Part shown: piece by piece, positions 40,393 through 49,058 of the stretch
Layout of the letters: every line of letters starts with the position of its first letter
Position numbering within the stretch: the first letter of the stretch is position 1
NCBI RefSeq assembly: GCF_009208105.1
Contig: NZ_WFKL01000001.1
Location: 3,782,001-3,846,000, forward strand
DNA from: Rouxiella sp. S1S-2
GTDB lineage: Bacteria; Pseudomonadota; Gammaproteobacteria; Enterobacterales; Enterobacteriaceae
DNA length: 64,000 nucleotides
Direction of reading: 5' to 3'
Notes under the pieces: generated by a model
Seen by the model: only the letters and a program-made list of their open reading frames with translations
Database searches by the model: none
Told to the model about the DNA's origin: nothing
Translations under genes and position numbers: made by a program

Positions 40393-41169
40393 TCATTGAA
40401 TTTGTAACAGGGTCAGCCTGCCGTCAAAAACAGCGCCGGTATCGATATATAATTGATTGGCGAACTGCTGAACATTTTCTACCGGCGTGTGGCCAAAGAA
40501 AAAACGTTGAGCGCCATCTATAGGCTGAATATTACCTGCCTTCGAATCCTCAAGACGCTGTCGACTCCAGATAACCTCATAGGCATCAACCGCTTGACCG
40601 CAACTGTAATGACTCAACGGATAATCAGCGTGTGCAATCACCACTTGGCCTTCATGGGTGTCAATTTCAATAATGTGCGGCAATTCATCGGCCTGGGCAA
40701 TCAATTCTCTCGCCAGCGCTTCATCCGCCGGTGCAAGTTTATAAAACCAGTCACCGCCGTTTCTCAACCAACGTTCGACGTTTTGCCCGCGCACGGCGTC
40801 AATAGCCATTTGCTCGTGGTTGCCACGCACGCAGGCGAACCACGGTTGGTTGATAAGTGCCAGACAACTCAGGCTGTCTTTGCCCCGGTCAATAAGGTCG
40901 CCAACGGAAAGCAGCAAGTCCTCGCTTTCACAAAAATGCTGGGCAGAAAGCGCCTGATTAAGCTGTTGCAAACAGCCGTGAATGTCGCCGACAACAAAAA
41001 TCCGCCGATACCGGCTGCCGTCAATGCGTTGGTATTTTGCTACATCAGACATCACATTGCCCCATTTCTTGTCTTTAAAGTGCCAAAAACTTGCCAAACG
41101 TTTGATCAAAAATGCGCAAAACGGTATCAGGATCACCATTAACAAAGCCGGCAGCAGCAGAAAACTCAT
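40393..41169 (-). CDS. PrpA/PphA-type Ser/Thr phosphoprotein phosphatase, with N-terminal membrane segment
   Basis: 258 residues from ATG 41169, or 219 from ATG 41052. The catalytic domain is a lambda-type PPP phosphatase: VGDIHGCLQQL, VGDLIDRGKDS, VRGNHEQMA, IAHADYP, FFGHTPVENV. It is like E. coli PrpA (218 aa), which dephosphorylates proteins and affects the envelope-stress response. The upstream ATG has a strong AGGGGG ribosome site and adds 39 residues with one hydrophobic helix (LLLPALLMVILIPFCAFLI). Either a membrane-anchored form or the usual soluble one is made. Confidence 0.85.
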   Translation of the reverse strand: MSFLLLPALLMVILIPFCAFLIKRLASFWHFKDKKWGNVMSDVAKYQRIDGSRYRRIFVVGDIHGCLQQLNQALSAQHFCESEDLLLSVGDLIDRGKDSLSCLALINQPWFACVRGNHEQMAIDAVRGQNVERWLRNGGDWFYKLAPADEALARELIAQADELPHIIEIDTHEGQVVIAHADYPLSHYSCGQAVDAYEVIWSRQRLEDSKAGNIQPIDGAQRFFFGHTPVENVQQFANQLYIDTGAVFDGRLTLLQIQ

Positions 41170-41288
41170 AAAAACCCCCTATTAAAGCAGTAAGATCCAA
41201 TTAGATCGCCTTTTAAACAATTAGCGCTAAGGGGTTGACCGCTTTTTGCGCTATACTACGCGCTGGCCCAAATAAGACCGGAGGTTTT

Positions 41289-41561
41289 ATGAGCTCCATC
41301 GCAGTTAACACTCCAGACGAGTGTCCATTATGCCAAAGTACAATCAAGACCAAAACTTCACTCAACCTGACTGAGAAAGTGGTCAACGTAACCTGTACTA
41401 CCTGCGGACGTTACAGTATTTTCCGCAAAACTATGCAAGAAATTGCTATCGACCGAACTAAGCGCGTTGCCCTGCAAGCCTTTTTCTCGAGTCAACCGAA
41501 TTACCATTTGCCTTTATCCCTTAAGGCGATCAGTAATCCAGAACCTGCGGGTGATTTTTAA
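41289..41561 (+). CDS. Small zinc-ribbon protein, unknown
   Basis: 90 residues from ATG 41289 (MSSIAVNTPDECPLCQSTI), after GGAGGT. Two CxxC knuckles (CPLC, about residues 12-15, and CTTC, about 37-40) indicate a zinc ribbon; the rest is helical (QEIAIDRTKRVALQAFFSSQ). No family recognised. A small GCCC-TTCG-GGGC hairpin follows at 41572-41590. Such proteins are often regulators or RNA-binding, but that is not shown here. Confidence 0.65.
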   Translation: MSSIAVNTPDECPLCQSTIKTKTSLNLTEKVVNVTCTTCGRYSIFRKTMQEIAIDRTKRVALQAFFSSQPNYHLPLSLKAISNPEPAGDF

Positions 41562-41571
41562 CCCTATAAAC

Positions 41572-41590
41572 GCCCTTCGGGGCTGTTTTA
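41572..41590 (+). terminator. Terminator after the zinc-ribbon gene
   Basis: GCCC TTCG GGGC stable tetraloop stem followed by a short T-rich run. Confidence 0.65.
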
Positions 41591-41765
41591 TCCTCCTCAT
41601 TTTTATCCGCTCATTCTTTCATTGGCCCTACCACCTTGACAATATTGCGATCTTTCTCACATATTTTAACTGTGAGTTCGCAAAAGACTCTGTATTTTTC
41701 CGCAGGTCATTTGCGCGCATAAAGTCATGCTCAGCAATGTGTTAACTCAAACACAGGAGCGCTCA

Positions 41766-42199
41766 ATGAAAACTATCAATCACCCCCCTGTTTCGCGACG
41801 AGACTTTTGTCAGTTGTTGTGACTGGCATCAGCAATACCGATAATCGGCTATGCCAAAGATATCACTCGAACACTCACGAATTACTTGGCGTAAGCGGCG
41901 GCAGTGCAAATGTTCAGCTTGGCGGTGAATCGGGGCCGACGGCAACGCTGAAAAAAGGCGACGTGGTGCTTATCCCCGCCGGTGTAGGTCATAAACAGCT
42001 TGCTGCCACAGATGATTTTGAGGTGTTAGGTGCCTACCCGCAGGGATTAAGCCCTGATTTATATCACGACGACCCGACAAAACTGTCCGAGGCACGAGAA
42101 CATATTTCACAGATTGCTATGCCGTCTACCGATCCTGTGACTGGCGCTCGGGGTGGGATAAAGCAGCAGTGGTCAAAAAGCCAATCACCTGAGATTTAA
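41766..42199 (+). pseudogene. Tat-exported cupin (YjlB-like), disrupted
   Basis: An AGGAG-preceded ATG at 41766 opens MKTINHPPVSRRDFCQLL, a twin-arginine signal start, then meets TGA at once; the same frame continues as LASAIPIIGYA, the rest of the signal. The cupin body is in another frame from about 41850: YHSNTHELLGVSGGSANVQLGG, GDVVLIPAGVGHKQL, EVLGAYPQG. The segment that should join signal and cupin is missing. So one in-frame stop, one frameshift and an internal deletion: a dead gene. Cupins of this type bind a metal with the His residues that remain here. Confidence 0.78.
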
Positions 42200-42259
42200 T
42201 ACTTCGAAAAAATGGAACCGATACCATCTAACTTAATGGCTACATTTAAGGAGAAACGG

Positions 42260-42760
42260 ATGCTTTTCATAAAAAATCAGCAAAAACTCAGGTTTTTCGC
42301 CGCCGGACAACTGCCGTGATGCTGGCTGCGGGGAGTCTGTTGCTGACCGCCACCTCGAGTATTGCGGCTCCCGCACAGTGACTAAAGACAGGAATTATCG
42401 GTGCCGGACAAATGGGTTCAACTTTGGGCAAACTGTGGGCAAAGTCGGGTTATCAGGTGATGTTTGCCTCTCAGGCATCCTGAACAGTTGAAGCCGCTAG
42501 CCGCCTCGCTGGGTCATGATATGCAGGTGGGCACCGAACAGCAGGCCACACAGTTTGGCGATGTGGTCGTCATTGCCGTGCCCTACGGTGCCCTGCCCGC
42601 GCTGGGAAAAACACTGGGTCCGGCGTTGAAAAACAAAATTGTTCTCGGCGTCACCAACCCTTATCCGGGTCGCGACGGCAAGACAACACAAACCGCATTG
42701 CAGATTGGCGCGGAGCGAGCCAGTGCGCATTATCGGGCGGGCGATCAGGTTGGCGCGTAG
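42260..42760 (+). pseudogene. Exported F420/NADP oxidoreductase-like protein, disrupted
   Basis: Starts at ATG 42260 after AAGGAGAAA and stops after 19 codons. A second frame holds a signal-like stretch (TAVMLAAGSLLLTATSSIAA), then a TGA, then LKTGIIGAGQMGSTLGKLWAKSGYQVMFAS, a Rossmann NADP fold, then another stop. A third frame continues as HPEQLKPLAASLG and VVVIAVPYGALPALGK...NPYPGRDGK. Together this is an NpdG/F420-dependent reductase-like domain cut by at least two frameshifts and one stop, with its C-terminal part lost. It decays alongside the upstream cupin. Confidence 0.78.
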
Positions 42761-43119
42761 TCTTAACAGGCGCGGGGAATATTCGAGCTTTCACTGGCGC
42801 CGATGGCGATTTTAGCCTCATATTGGTCTGCTGCTGGACAGTACTGAGTTTTACTTTGGGGAAAAATTAGAAAAAAATCAGTACACAAAAAAGCTAATTG
42901 TGATTCGGTATTTAAACCTATAAGAGCCACGTTGTGTTTCAATTTTATTTTAAAATCTATCGAATAAGTTTTGCACGAACAGCGTAAATTTCAGCTTCAT
43001 GATTAGGAAAGAGAGACAAAGTGAATTATCTCTTGATACGTCTAAAATTAGTGAAATACACTATTATTTTACATCTTGAAATCTTATTCCGAATTTAAAT
43101 CCGGTGATAACCCCTTAGC
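42761..43119. other. Non-coding gap after the pseudogenes
   Basis: About 360 bases, AT-rich in the second half. The first ~60 bases may be residue of the dead oxidoreductase. The MFS gene promoter should be here. No other feature seen. Confidence 0.5.
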
Positions 43120-44571
43120 ATGATCAGGTTTTTTCAACGGGTAATGGGACTTATGGAATTCGCACACGCATCGTCTTTATCGAGTCAGTCAGCGGCCATG
43201 ACGGCGCCCGAACTGATCACCAGAATAGACGCCCTGCCTTCATCACCGGGACTGTGGCGCTTTATAATATTATTGGCAATCGGTGGTTTTTTTGAACTTT
43301 ACGACCTCTTTCAAACGGCGTACATCAGCCCCGGGCTAATCGCTGAAGGCATTTTTCACGTCGGCAGCAATGGGGTGTTTGGCATTTCCGATCAGGCCGC
43401 TTTCGCCTCCTCGACTTTCCTCGGTCTGTTTATCGGTACCAGCCTGCTCAGCCCTTTGGCCGACAAGTTTGGCCGTCGCCTGACGTTTATGTTCGCGCTG
43501 CTTTGGTACAGCTTCTTCACCCTGCTGATTGTGTTCCAGAATCAGGCGGAATGGATTATTTTCCTGCGCTTTCTGGTCGGCGTAGGTCTGGGTATTGAGC
43601 TGGTGACCATTGACACCTATTTAGTCGAAATGGTGCCAACGCGCCTGCGCAGCAAAGCTTTTGCTTTCTCTTTCTTTATCCAATTTATGTCGGTCCCCGC
43701 CGTTGCGCTGATCTCATGGTGGTTCGTTCCCCATACGTGGTTCGGCTTAACCGGCTGGCGCTATGTGCTGTTGGTCAGCGTGGTGTTCTCGCTGTTTATC
43801 TGGATAGTGCGGAAAAAACTGCCGGAGTCTCCACGCTGGTTGATGCAGCAGGGTCAGGCGGATAAAGCCCAGGCTGTGCTCGAAGAGCTTGAAAAACGGT
43901 GTGGGGTTGAAAAAGTTGAACGTATTACGCAGCTGGTGACACTCAATGATGAAGAGCAGTTCGAGCGTCGCGGACGTTTCAAGGAAATCTGGACGCCGCA
44001 GTTTCGCTCGCGCACCATCATGCTGATGATTTTCAATATATTTCAGGCCATCGGCTTCTTTGGCTTCGGAAACTGGCTCCCCGCGCTATTGGCTGGGCAA
44101 GGCAGCAGTTTCACCCACAGTCTGTCTTATTCGATAATTATCACCCTCGGCTTCCCGCTGGGCTGTTTGATTTCAGTAATGTATGCCGATAAATTCGAGA
44201 TAAAATGGCAGGTAGTGGCCGGTGCGCTGGGCGTAGTGATTTTTGGCGCGCTGTTTGGTTTTCAGCGCAGTCCGGTGGGGATGATTTTCTGCGGATTTAT
44301 GGTGAGCTACTGCAATGCGTGGATGACCTACAGCTTCCACTCTTACCAAACCGAAATATTCCCGACGCGAATTCGGGTCACCGCCGTCGGCTTCTGCTAT
44401 TCGTTTAGTCGCCTTTCAACAGTATTCAGCAGCATCATTATCGGCCTGTTTCTACAATACACCGGCAATATTGGCGTACTGAGCTTTATCGTGGCAAGCA
44501 TGATAATCGTGGTGTTGGTTATTTCGATACTGGGTCCCAAAACAAAAGATATTGAGTTGGAAAATATCTGA
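43120..44571 (+). CDS. MFS transporter, sugar-porter/MHS-like, substrate unknown
   Basis: 483 residues (ATG at 43144 or 43153 would shorten it; none has a strong ribosome site). Twelve membrane helices. Motifs: GGFFELYDLFQTAYISPGL, LADKFGRRLTF, the sugar-porter-like GVGLGIELVTIDTYLVEMVPTRLRSKAFAF, and PESPRWL before the central loop. It resembles E. coli YaaU/YdjE-type permeases for small organic acids or sugars. No catabolic genes lie beside it. The neighbouring decay zone suggests that partner genes may have been lost. Confidence 0.75.
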   Translation: MIRFFQRVMGLMEFAHASSLSSQSAAMTAPELITRIDALPSSPGLWRFIILLAIGGFFELYDLFQTAYISPGLIAEGIFHVGSNGVFGISDQAAFASSTFLGLFIGTSLLSPLADKFGRRLTFMFALLWYSFFTLLIVFQNQAEWIIFLRFLVGVGLGIELVTIDTYLVEMVPTRLRSKAFAFSFFIQFMSVPAVALISWWFVPHTWFGLTGWRYVLLVSVVFSLFIWIVRKKLPESPRWLMQQGQADKAQAVLEELEKRCGVEKVERITQLVTLNDEEQFERRGRFKEIWTPQFRSRTIMLMIFNIFQAIGFFGFGNWLPALLAGQGSSFTHSLSYSIIITLGFPLGCLISVMYADKFEIKWQVVAGALGVVIFGALFGFQRSPVGMIFCGFMVSYCNAWMTYSFHSYQTEIFPTRIRVTAVGFCYSFSRLSTVFSSIIIGLFLQYTGNIGVLSFIVASMIIVVLVISILGPKTKDIELENI

Positions 44572-44584
44572 TAAAACGCAAATA

Positions 44585-44619
44585 CTGCTGCGGTCCACGG
44601 CTTGTGTCGCCCGCAGCAG
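44585..44619. terminator. Hairpin between MFS and FUSC genes
   Basis: CTGCTGCGG / CCGCAGCAG perfect 9-base arms with a 17-base loop between convergent genes; no clear T run. Confidence 0.4.
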
Positions 44620-44633
44620 GTGTCAGCCACCGA

Positions 44634-46679
44634 TTATAGTGCAGGCCAGCGTTCAGACGAATAAAGCCACATGCGAATATTATATAAATAAAACAGCGGC
44701 ATAAATAAATGCATGTCTGCACGACAGACCCTTTCGAGCTGCAGCAACAACACGTTTAGCTCCCCCAAAAGTGATTCGGGCGGTGCTAAATAAATATTTT
44801 TTAGCCGCATTTTTATATAATTATTAATCTCAAACAGCAGCGCATCGGTATCAATACCGTTACTTTTCAGCAGCTCCTCGTGCCTGGCATAGAAATCAAA
44901 CACGCTAACCCCCAGCCAAATTTCGGTAATCAGGTTGCCGCCCAGCGCGACGTTGGGTATCGGATCAATTTTGATACGCGGTAAAATCACGTTCACTTTG
45001 TCAAGCATACCCGAGACATATTGCTGGCGGCCAAGCAGCGAAGACTTATTCATTTTAATGGTCTGTGTAAACTGCAGCAGGTCTTTGATCCCCTTACGCA
45101 GCGCGCGTTTTGCCGTCCACGAAGGTCGCTTATTACGAATGATCGCAGTCACCAGCACGGCGATCACGATGCCAACCACCGTTGAGATAGCAGAGTTAAG
45201 AATCGACAGCGGATCGGGCCTAAAGTCGTGGCTCATGCCCATAAAGCTTGGGATCTGCGTGGCGATAATCAACCCGAAAATGTTGGTCGCAGGATTGGCG
45301 ATAATGATCCCCAAGGCTATCAGTCCCGGTGCCAGACAAATGATCAGTGCCTCAAAGCTGGTGGCCAGCGGAATAAGGAGCACGGTATAAATCAGGCTGG
45401 CGGCAATAGCGATAATCACCGCCTTGAGAAACACCTGCAGTGAAGCTATTGGGCTGTCGTGGGCCGCGAAAAATGAACAAGCAATGGCGGCCATTACCGG
45501 TGCGGTGCCGCCGTGTTTCCAACCGCTGCCTATCCAGAACAGGCAGCACAGCAGGGTGACAATAAAAATGGTCAGCGATGAGAGAAAAATCAGTCCCTTA
45601 TCAGCATGCTTTTTAAACAACGTAAACTTCGCCGGATTTCTTTCATCACTCAGCGCGTTAACTTTCTCTTTAACCGCCAGGTAGGCCTGCGCGATACGGA
45701 TGAAGTTTTGCAGCCGTTCTACCAGCCCTGTCAGCAGCAGTCCTTCTTCGGCACTCATTCCTCCCTCAACGTACAGCGCTTTAATTCTTTCCTGCGAAGC
45801 CATCATCTCCTCGATTAATACGCCGGTATCGCCAAATTGTGCGGGATTATTCAGCCACTGTAGGAAGTGACTGAAAGTTTCGGCGATAAAATCAGGAAAG
45901 GTAATACCGTGTTCACTGAGTAAAATCAGGCGTTTTTCAATCGCGGTAAGCGTCGGAATTAAATAGGAGAGATGCTGATACTGGACTGAAACCATGCGAA
46001 TCAGCGTGCGCGCAGAATCCCCTTCATAGACGCAGTGGGTGATCAGCGCTTCAACGTTGGAGGGATAGTTCGCCATCTGGATCAGAATATGTTCATGCTC
46101 CAACGACTTCTCTTTAGAAACGCGGGTCACCATGTCACCGCAGAGTTTCTTGGCACTTTCAAACCAGTTATTGACGCTGTTTTCCAACAACGTACTCATG
46201 CGTACCGGAAAAATAATCATGTGCACCAGCGTGCTGCACACAATAGCCACCGCGATCTCCTCAATGCGAGAAATGACGGTGTAGGTAATATCCAGAGGGG
46301 AATCCACATCGGCAAAGCCCATGATGGCAGCACTGTAACCCGCCAGCATAAAGACATAACTTTTCGGCGTGCGGTCATGCAGTGACAGATAGAGGCAAAA
46401 GGCTATCCACAATGAGACGCTGACGCTAAAAAGTAGGGGGTAAAGCACGGTAATGGGGTAGATAAAGAAGATGAATGCACCGCCGAGCAGCGTGCCTAAT
46501 AGTCGAAATACCGACTTTGACAGCGTAGAAGCGGAGTAGAGCTGAGAAATGATGAAAACGGACGTCAGCGACCAGGCAGGTTTATCCAGATTAAGTTTTA
46601 AAGCGATATATAAAGCCAAAAATGCAGCGATACAGGTCTTTATTGAGAACAAAAAAGCATTTTTTGTTAGCCACTTCAT
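44634..46679 (-). CDS. FUSC-family inner membrane protein, copy 1
   Basis: 681 residues in the FUSC (YccS/AaeB-like) layout: an N-terminal membrane block (about residues 8-160), a central cytoplasmic domain (about 165-350), a second membrane block (about 360-515, with GSGWKHGGTAPVMAAIACSFF and IIATQIPSFMGMSHDF) and a cytoplasmic tail. Family members export aromatic acids (AaeB) or have unknown roles. The downstream neighbour in the same strand order (46840) is a paralogue of equal length. No AaeA-like partner is next to it. Confidence 0.8.
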   Translation of the reverse strand: MKWLTKNAFLFSIKTCIAAFLALYIALKLNLDKPAWSLTSVFIISQLYSASTLSKSVFRLLGTLLGGAFIFFIYPITVLYPLLFSVSVSLWIAFCLYLSLHDRTPKSYVFMLAGYSAAIMGFADVDSPLDITYTVISRIEEIAVAIVCSTLVHMIIFPVRMSTLLENSVNNWFESAKKLCGDMVTRVSKEKSLEHEHILIQMANYPSNVEALITHCVYEGDSARTLIRMVSVQYQHLSYLIPTLTAIEKRLILLSEHGITFPDFIAETFSHFLQWLNNPAQFGDTGVLIEEMMASQERIKALYVEGGMSAEEGLLLTGLVERLQNFIRIAQAYLAVKEKVNALSDERNPAKFTLFKKHADKGLIFLSSLTIFIVTLLCCLFWIGSGWKHGGTAPVMAAIACSFFAAHDSPIASLQVFLKAVIIAIAASLIYTVLLIPLATSFEALIICLAPGLIALGIIIANPATNIFGLIIATQIPSFMGMSHDFRPDPLSILNSAISTVVGIVIAVLVTAIIRNKRPSWTAKRALRKGIKDLLQFTQTIKMNKSSLLGRQQYVSGMLDKVNVILPRIKIDPIPNVALGGNLITEIWLGVSVFDFYARHEELLKSNGIDTDALLFEINNYIKMRLKNIYLAPPESLLGELNVLLLQLERVCRADMHLFMPLFYLYNIRMWLYSSERWPAL

Positions 46680-46791
46680 TTTCTAATTAAACAAATCACG
46701 TAGATTTTAAAGGATTATTTTATACCCCCAAGAAACTTGTTATCTTGTTTTGTTTGTAACAAAGATGTTCGCAATTATGTACAAATAAAAC

Positions 46792-46815
46792 AAAAAAGTC
46801 ACCGCGAGGTGACTT
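46792..46815 (-). terminator. Terminator between the two FUSC genes
   Basis: AAGTCACC TCGC GGTGACTT (leftward) followed by T run, 25 bases after the stop of the upstream copy; the two genes have separate transcripts. Confidence 0.85.
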
Positions 46816-46839
46816 GGTGTAGTAGGAATGCTGCAAGCT

Positions 46840-48885
46840 TTAAATAACAGGCCAGCGTTGGCCCGGAAACAGCGCCATACGGATGTTAAAAAGATAAAAC
46901 AGCGGGCTGAAGAGTTGCATATCCGTGCGGCAAAGCCCCTCTGTTTTTAACAGCAGATTGTCGAGTTCGTTGAGCAGCGATGCCGGTGGCGCGAGGTAAA
47001 TATTTTTCAGTCGCATTTTAAAATATCTATTTATCTCCGCCATTAACGCGTCACTGTCCAGCGTATTTTCTTTAAGCAGTTCCTGATGGCGCGCATAAAA
47101 ATCATAGCAGTTGACCCCTAGCCAGATTTCAGTGATCAAATTGCCACCCAGCGCCACGTCCGGCGTAGGGTCCACTTTGTTACGCGGCAAGATGATATTG
47201 ATTTTATCTATCATGCTTGCCACGTACTGCTGGCGGGACAGCAGCGATGAGGCATTCATTTTTATTTCAGAAGTAAACTGCAGCAACTCTTTAATGCCAC
47301 GACGCAACACTCGCCTGGCCATCCAGGCTGGACGCTTGTTGCGGATGATTGCCGTCAACACAACGGCGATAACGATCCCGACTATCGTCGAAATCGAGGC
47401 GTTAATAATCGACAGCAGGTCCGGCTTAAGGTCGTGCGTCATGCCAATAAACCCTGGGATCTGGGTGGCGATAATCAGCCCAATAAAGTTGGTTGAAGGA
47501 TTAGCAATGACTAACCCCAATGCGATCAGTCCGGGAGCGAGAACAATCACCAAAGACTCAAAGGTCACCGTTAAGGGGATAAAAATACCGACATACATAA
47601 TGCTGATTACGATTGCCACTAACACGCCTTTCAGAAACACCTTCATGGAGGCAATCGGGCTATCAAGTGAGGCAAAAAATGAGCACACCACCGCCGCCAT
47701 CATGGGCGCCGTTGAGCCGTCTTTCCAGCCGGTGCCTATCCAGAACAGGCACCCCAGCATGGTGGCGGTAAAGGCGGTAAAGCAAGAAAGCAGGATCAGA
47801 CCTTTATCGGAGTGCTTGCGAATCAATTTTGCTTTACCACGTTTTTTCTCGGGCGACAGCGACGTAACACGCTCTTTGGCCCCCATGTAGGACTCGGAGA
47901 GGCGAATGAAGTTTTGCAAACGCTCCATCAGGCCAATCAGCAGCAGTCCCTCTTCGGCACTCATTTCTCCGCGGGCGTAGAGCATTTTAATCTTCCCCTG
48001 CGACCCGCTAATATCGTCCTGAATCACCTGCGCATTGCCGCTCTGCTCCGGGCTGTTCAGCCACTGCAGAAAATGGCCAAACGACTCGGCCACAAAGTCA
48101 GGAAAGGTGATGCCCTGCTCTGCCAATAAACTCAGACGCTTTTCAATCGCTGTCAGGGTGGGGATCAAATAAGAAAGGTGCTGATACTGCGCACTGACCA
48201 GGCGGATCAGTTTTCGCGCTGAATCTCCCTCGTAAACCAGGTGGGTTATCAGGGCTTCGACGCTGAGGGGATAATTCGCCATCTGTACCAGAATATGTTC
48301 TCTTTCCGGCGAACCTTCTTTTGATTCGGCGGTAAGCAATTCATTACACAGTTTCTTGGCACTGTCGTACCAGTTGCTCACGCTGCTTTCCAGTAAATTG
48401 CGCATCCGCACCGGAAAAACCAGCATGTGGATCAGGCTGCTGCAAACAATGGCGACGGTTATCTCTTCAACGCGGGAAATGACAGTATAAGTGATATCAA
48501 GCGGAACGGTCACGTCGGCAAAACCCATGATGGCGGCGCTGTATCCAGCCAGCATAAAGATGTAACTTTTTGGCGTTCTGTCGTGCAGTGAGAGGTAAAG
48601 GCAGCAGGCTACCCACAGTGAAACGCTGAGGCTAAACAGAAGCGGAAAAGTAACGGTGACGGGATAGATCAGAAAAATAAATATCCCACCCAACACGGTG
48701 CCAAGAAAGCGGAACAGCGCCTTTGACAGGGTTGAAGCAGAATAAAGCTGCGAGATGACGTAAACCGAGACCATTGCCCAGGCCGGTTTATCGAGGTTAA
48801 GTTCAAGCGCGATGTATAAGGCTAGAAATGCCGCTATGCAGGTCTTTACCGCGAACAAAAACGCATTTTTTGTTAACCATTTCAT
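46840..48885 (-). CDS. FUSC-family inner membrane protein, copy 2
   Basis: 681 residues, same domain layout and length as the copy at 44634, and very close in the first 160 residues (MKWLTKNAFLF, SLHDRTPKSY[IV]FMLAGYSAAIMGFADV). The central cytoplasmic domain differs most. The pair is a tandem duplication that has diverged. Both have ~150-base upstream regions with similar AT-rich content (TGTTTGTAAC / AAGTTTGTAAC). Substrate unknown; aromatic acid efflux is a family-level guess. Confidence 0.8.
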   Translation of the reverse strand: MKWLTKNAFLFAVKTCIAAFLALYIALELNLDKPAWAMVSVYVISQLYSASTLSKALFRFLGTVLGGIFIFLIYPVTVTFPLLFSLSVSLWVACCLYLSLHDRTPKSYIFMLAGYSAAIMGFADVTVPLDITYTVISRVEEITVAIVCSSLIHMLVFPVRMRNLLESSVSNWYDSAKKLCNELLTAESKEGSPEREHILVQMANYPLSVEALITHLVYEGDSARKLIRLVSAQYQHLSYLIPTLTAIEKRLSLLAEQGITFPDFVAESFGHFLQWLNSPEQSGNAQVIQDDISGSQGKIKMLYARGEMSAEEGLLLIGLMERLQNFIRLSESYMGAKERVTSLSPEKKRGKAKLIRKHSDKGLILLSCFTAFTATMLGCLFWIGTGWKDGSTAPMMAAVVCSFFASLDSPIASMKVFLKGVLVAIVISIMYVGIFIPLTVTFESLVIVLAPGLIALGLVIANPSTNFIGLIIATQIPGFIGMTHDLKPDLLSIINASISTIVGIVIAVVLTAIIRNKRPAWMARRVLRRGIKELLQFTSEIKMNASSLLSRQQYVASMIDKINIILPRNKVDPTPDVALGGNLITEIWLGVNCYDFYARHQELLKENTLDSDALMAEINRYFKMRLKNIYLAPPASLLNELDNLLLKTEGLCRTDMQLFSPLFYLFNIRMALFPGQRWPVI

Positions 48886-49002
48886 ATTTGAATCAACAGC
48901 TCACAATATTCTAAAACAGTATTTTATACCGATTGAGATAAGAGTACTGCTTTTTAAATTTTTTAAGTTTGTAACAAAATAATCACAATTCAGGCCATAA
49001 GA

Positions 49003-49041
49003 GGGCCTGACGTGCGGCTGTAATAACCGCGCGACAGGCCC
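49003..49041 (-). terminator. Hairpin after the beta-helix gene
   Basis: GGGCCTG / CAGGCCC with an inner GCGG / CCGC pair, 18 bases after the stop; T run weak. Confidence 0.45.
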
Positions 49042-49058
49042 GCAATGACGTTTTCAGG

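Noticed and set aside
41221..41270. Promoter with TTGACC and TATACT ahead of the zinc-ribbon gene
   Set aside because: The two boxes are only about 11 bases apart, too close for a sigma-70 pair; they may belong to separate promoters.
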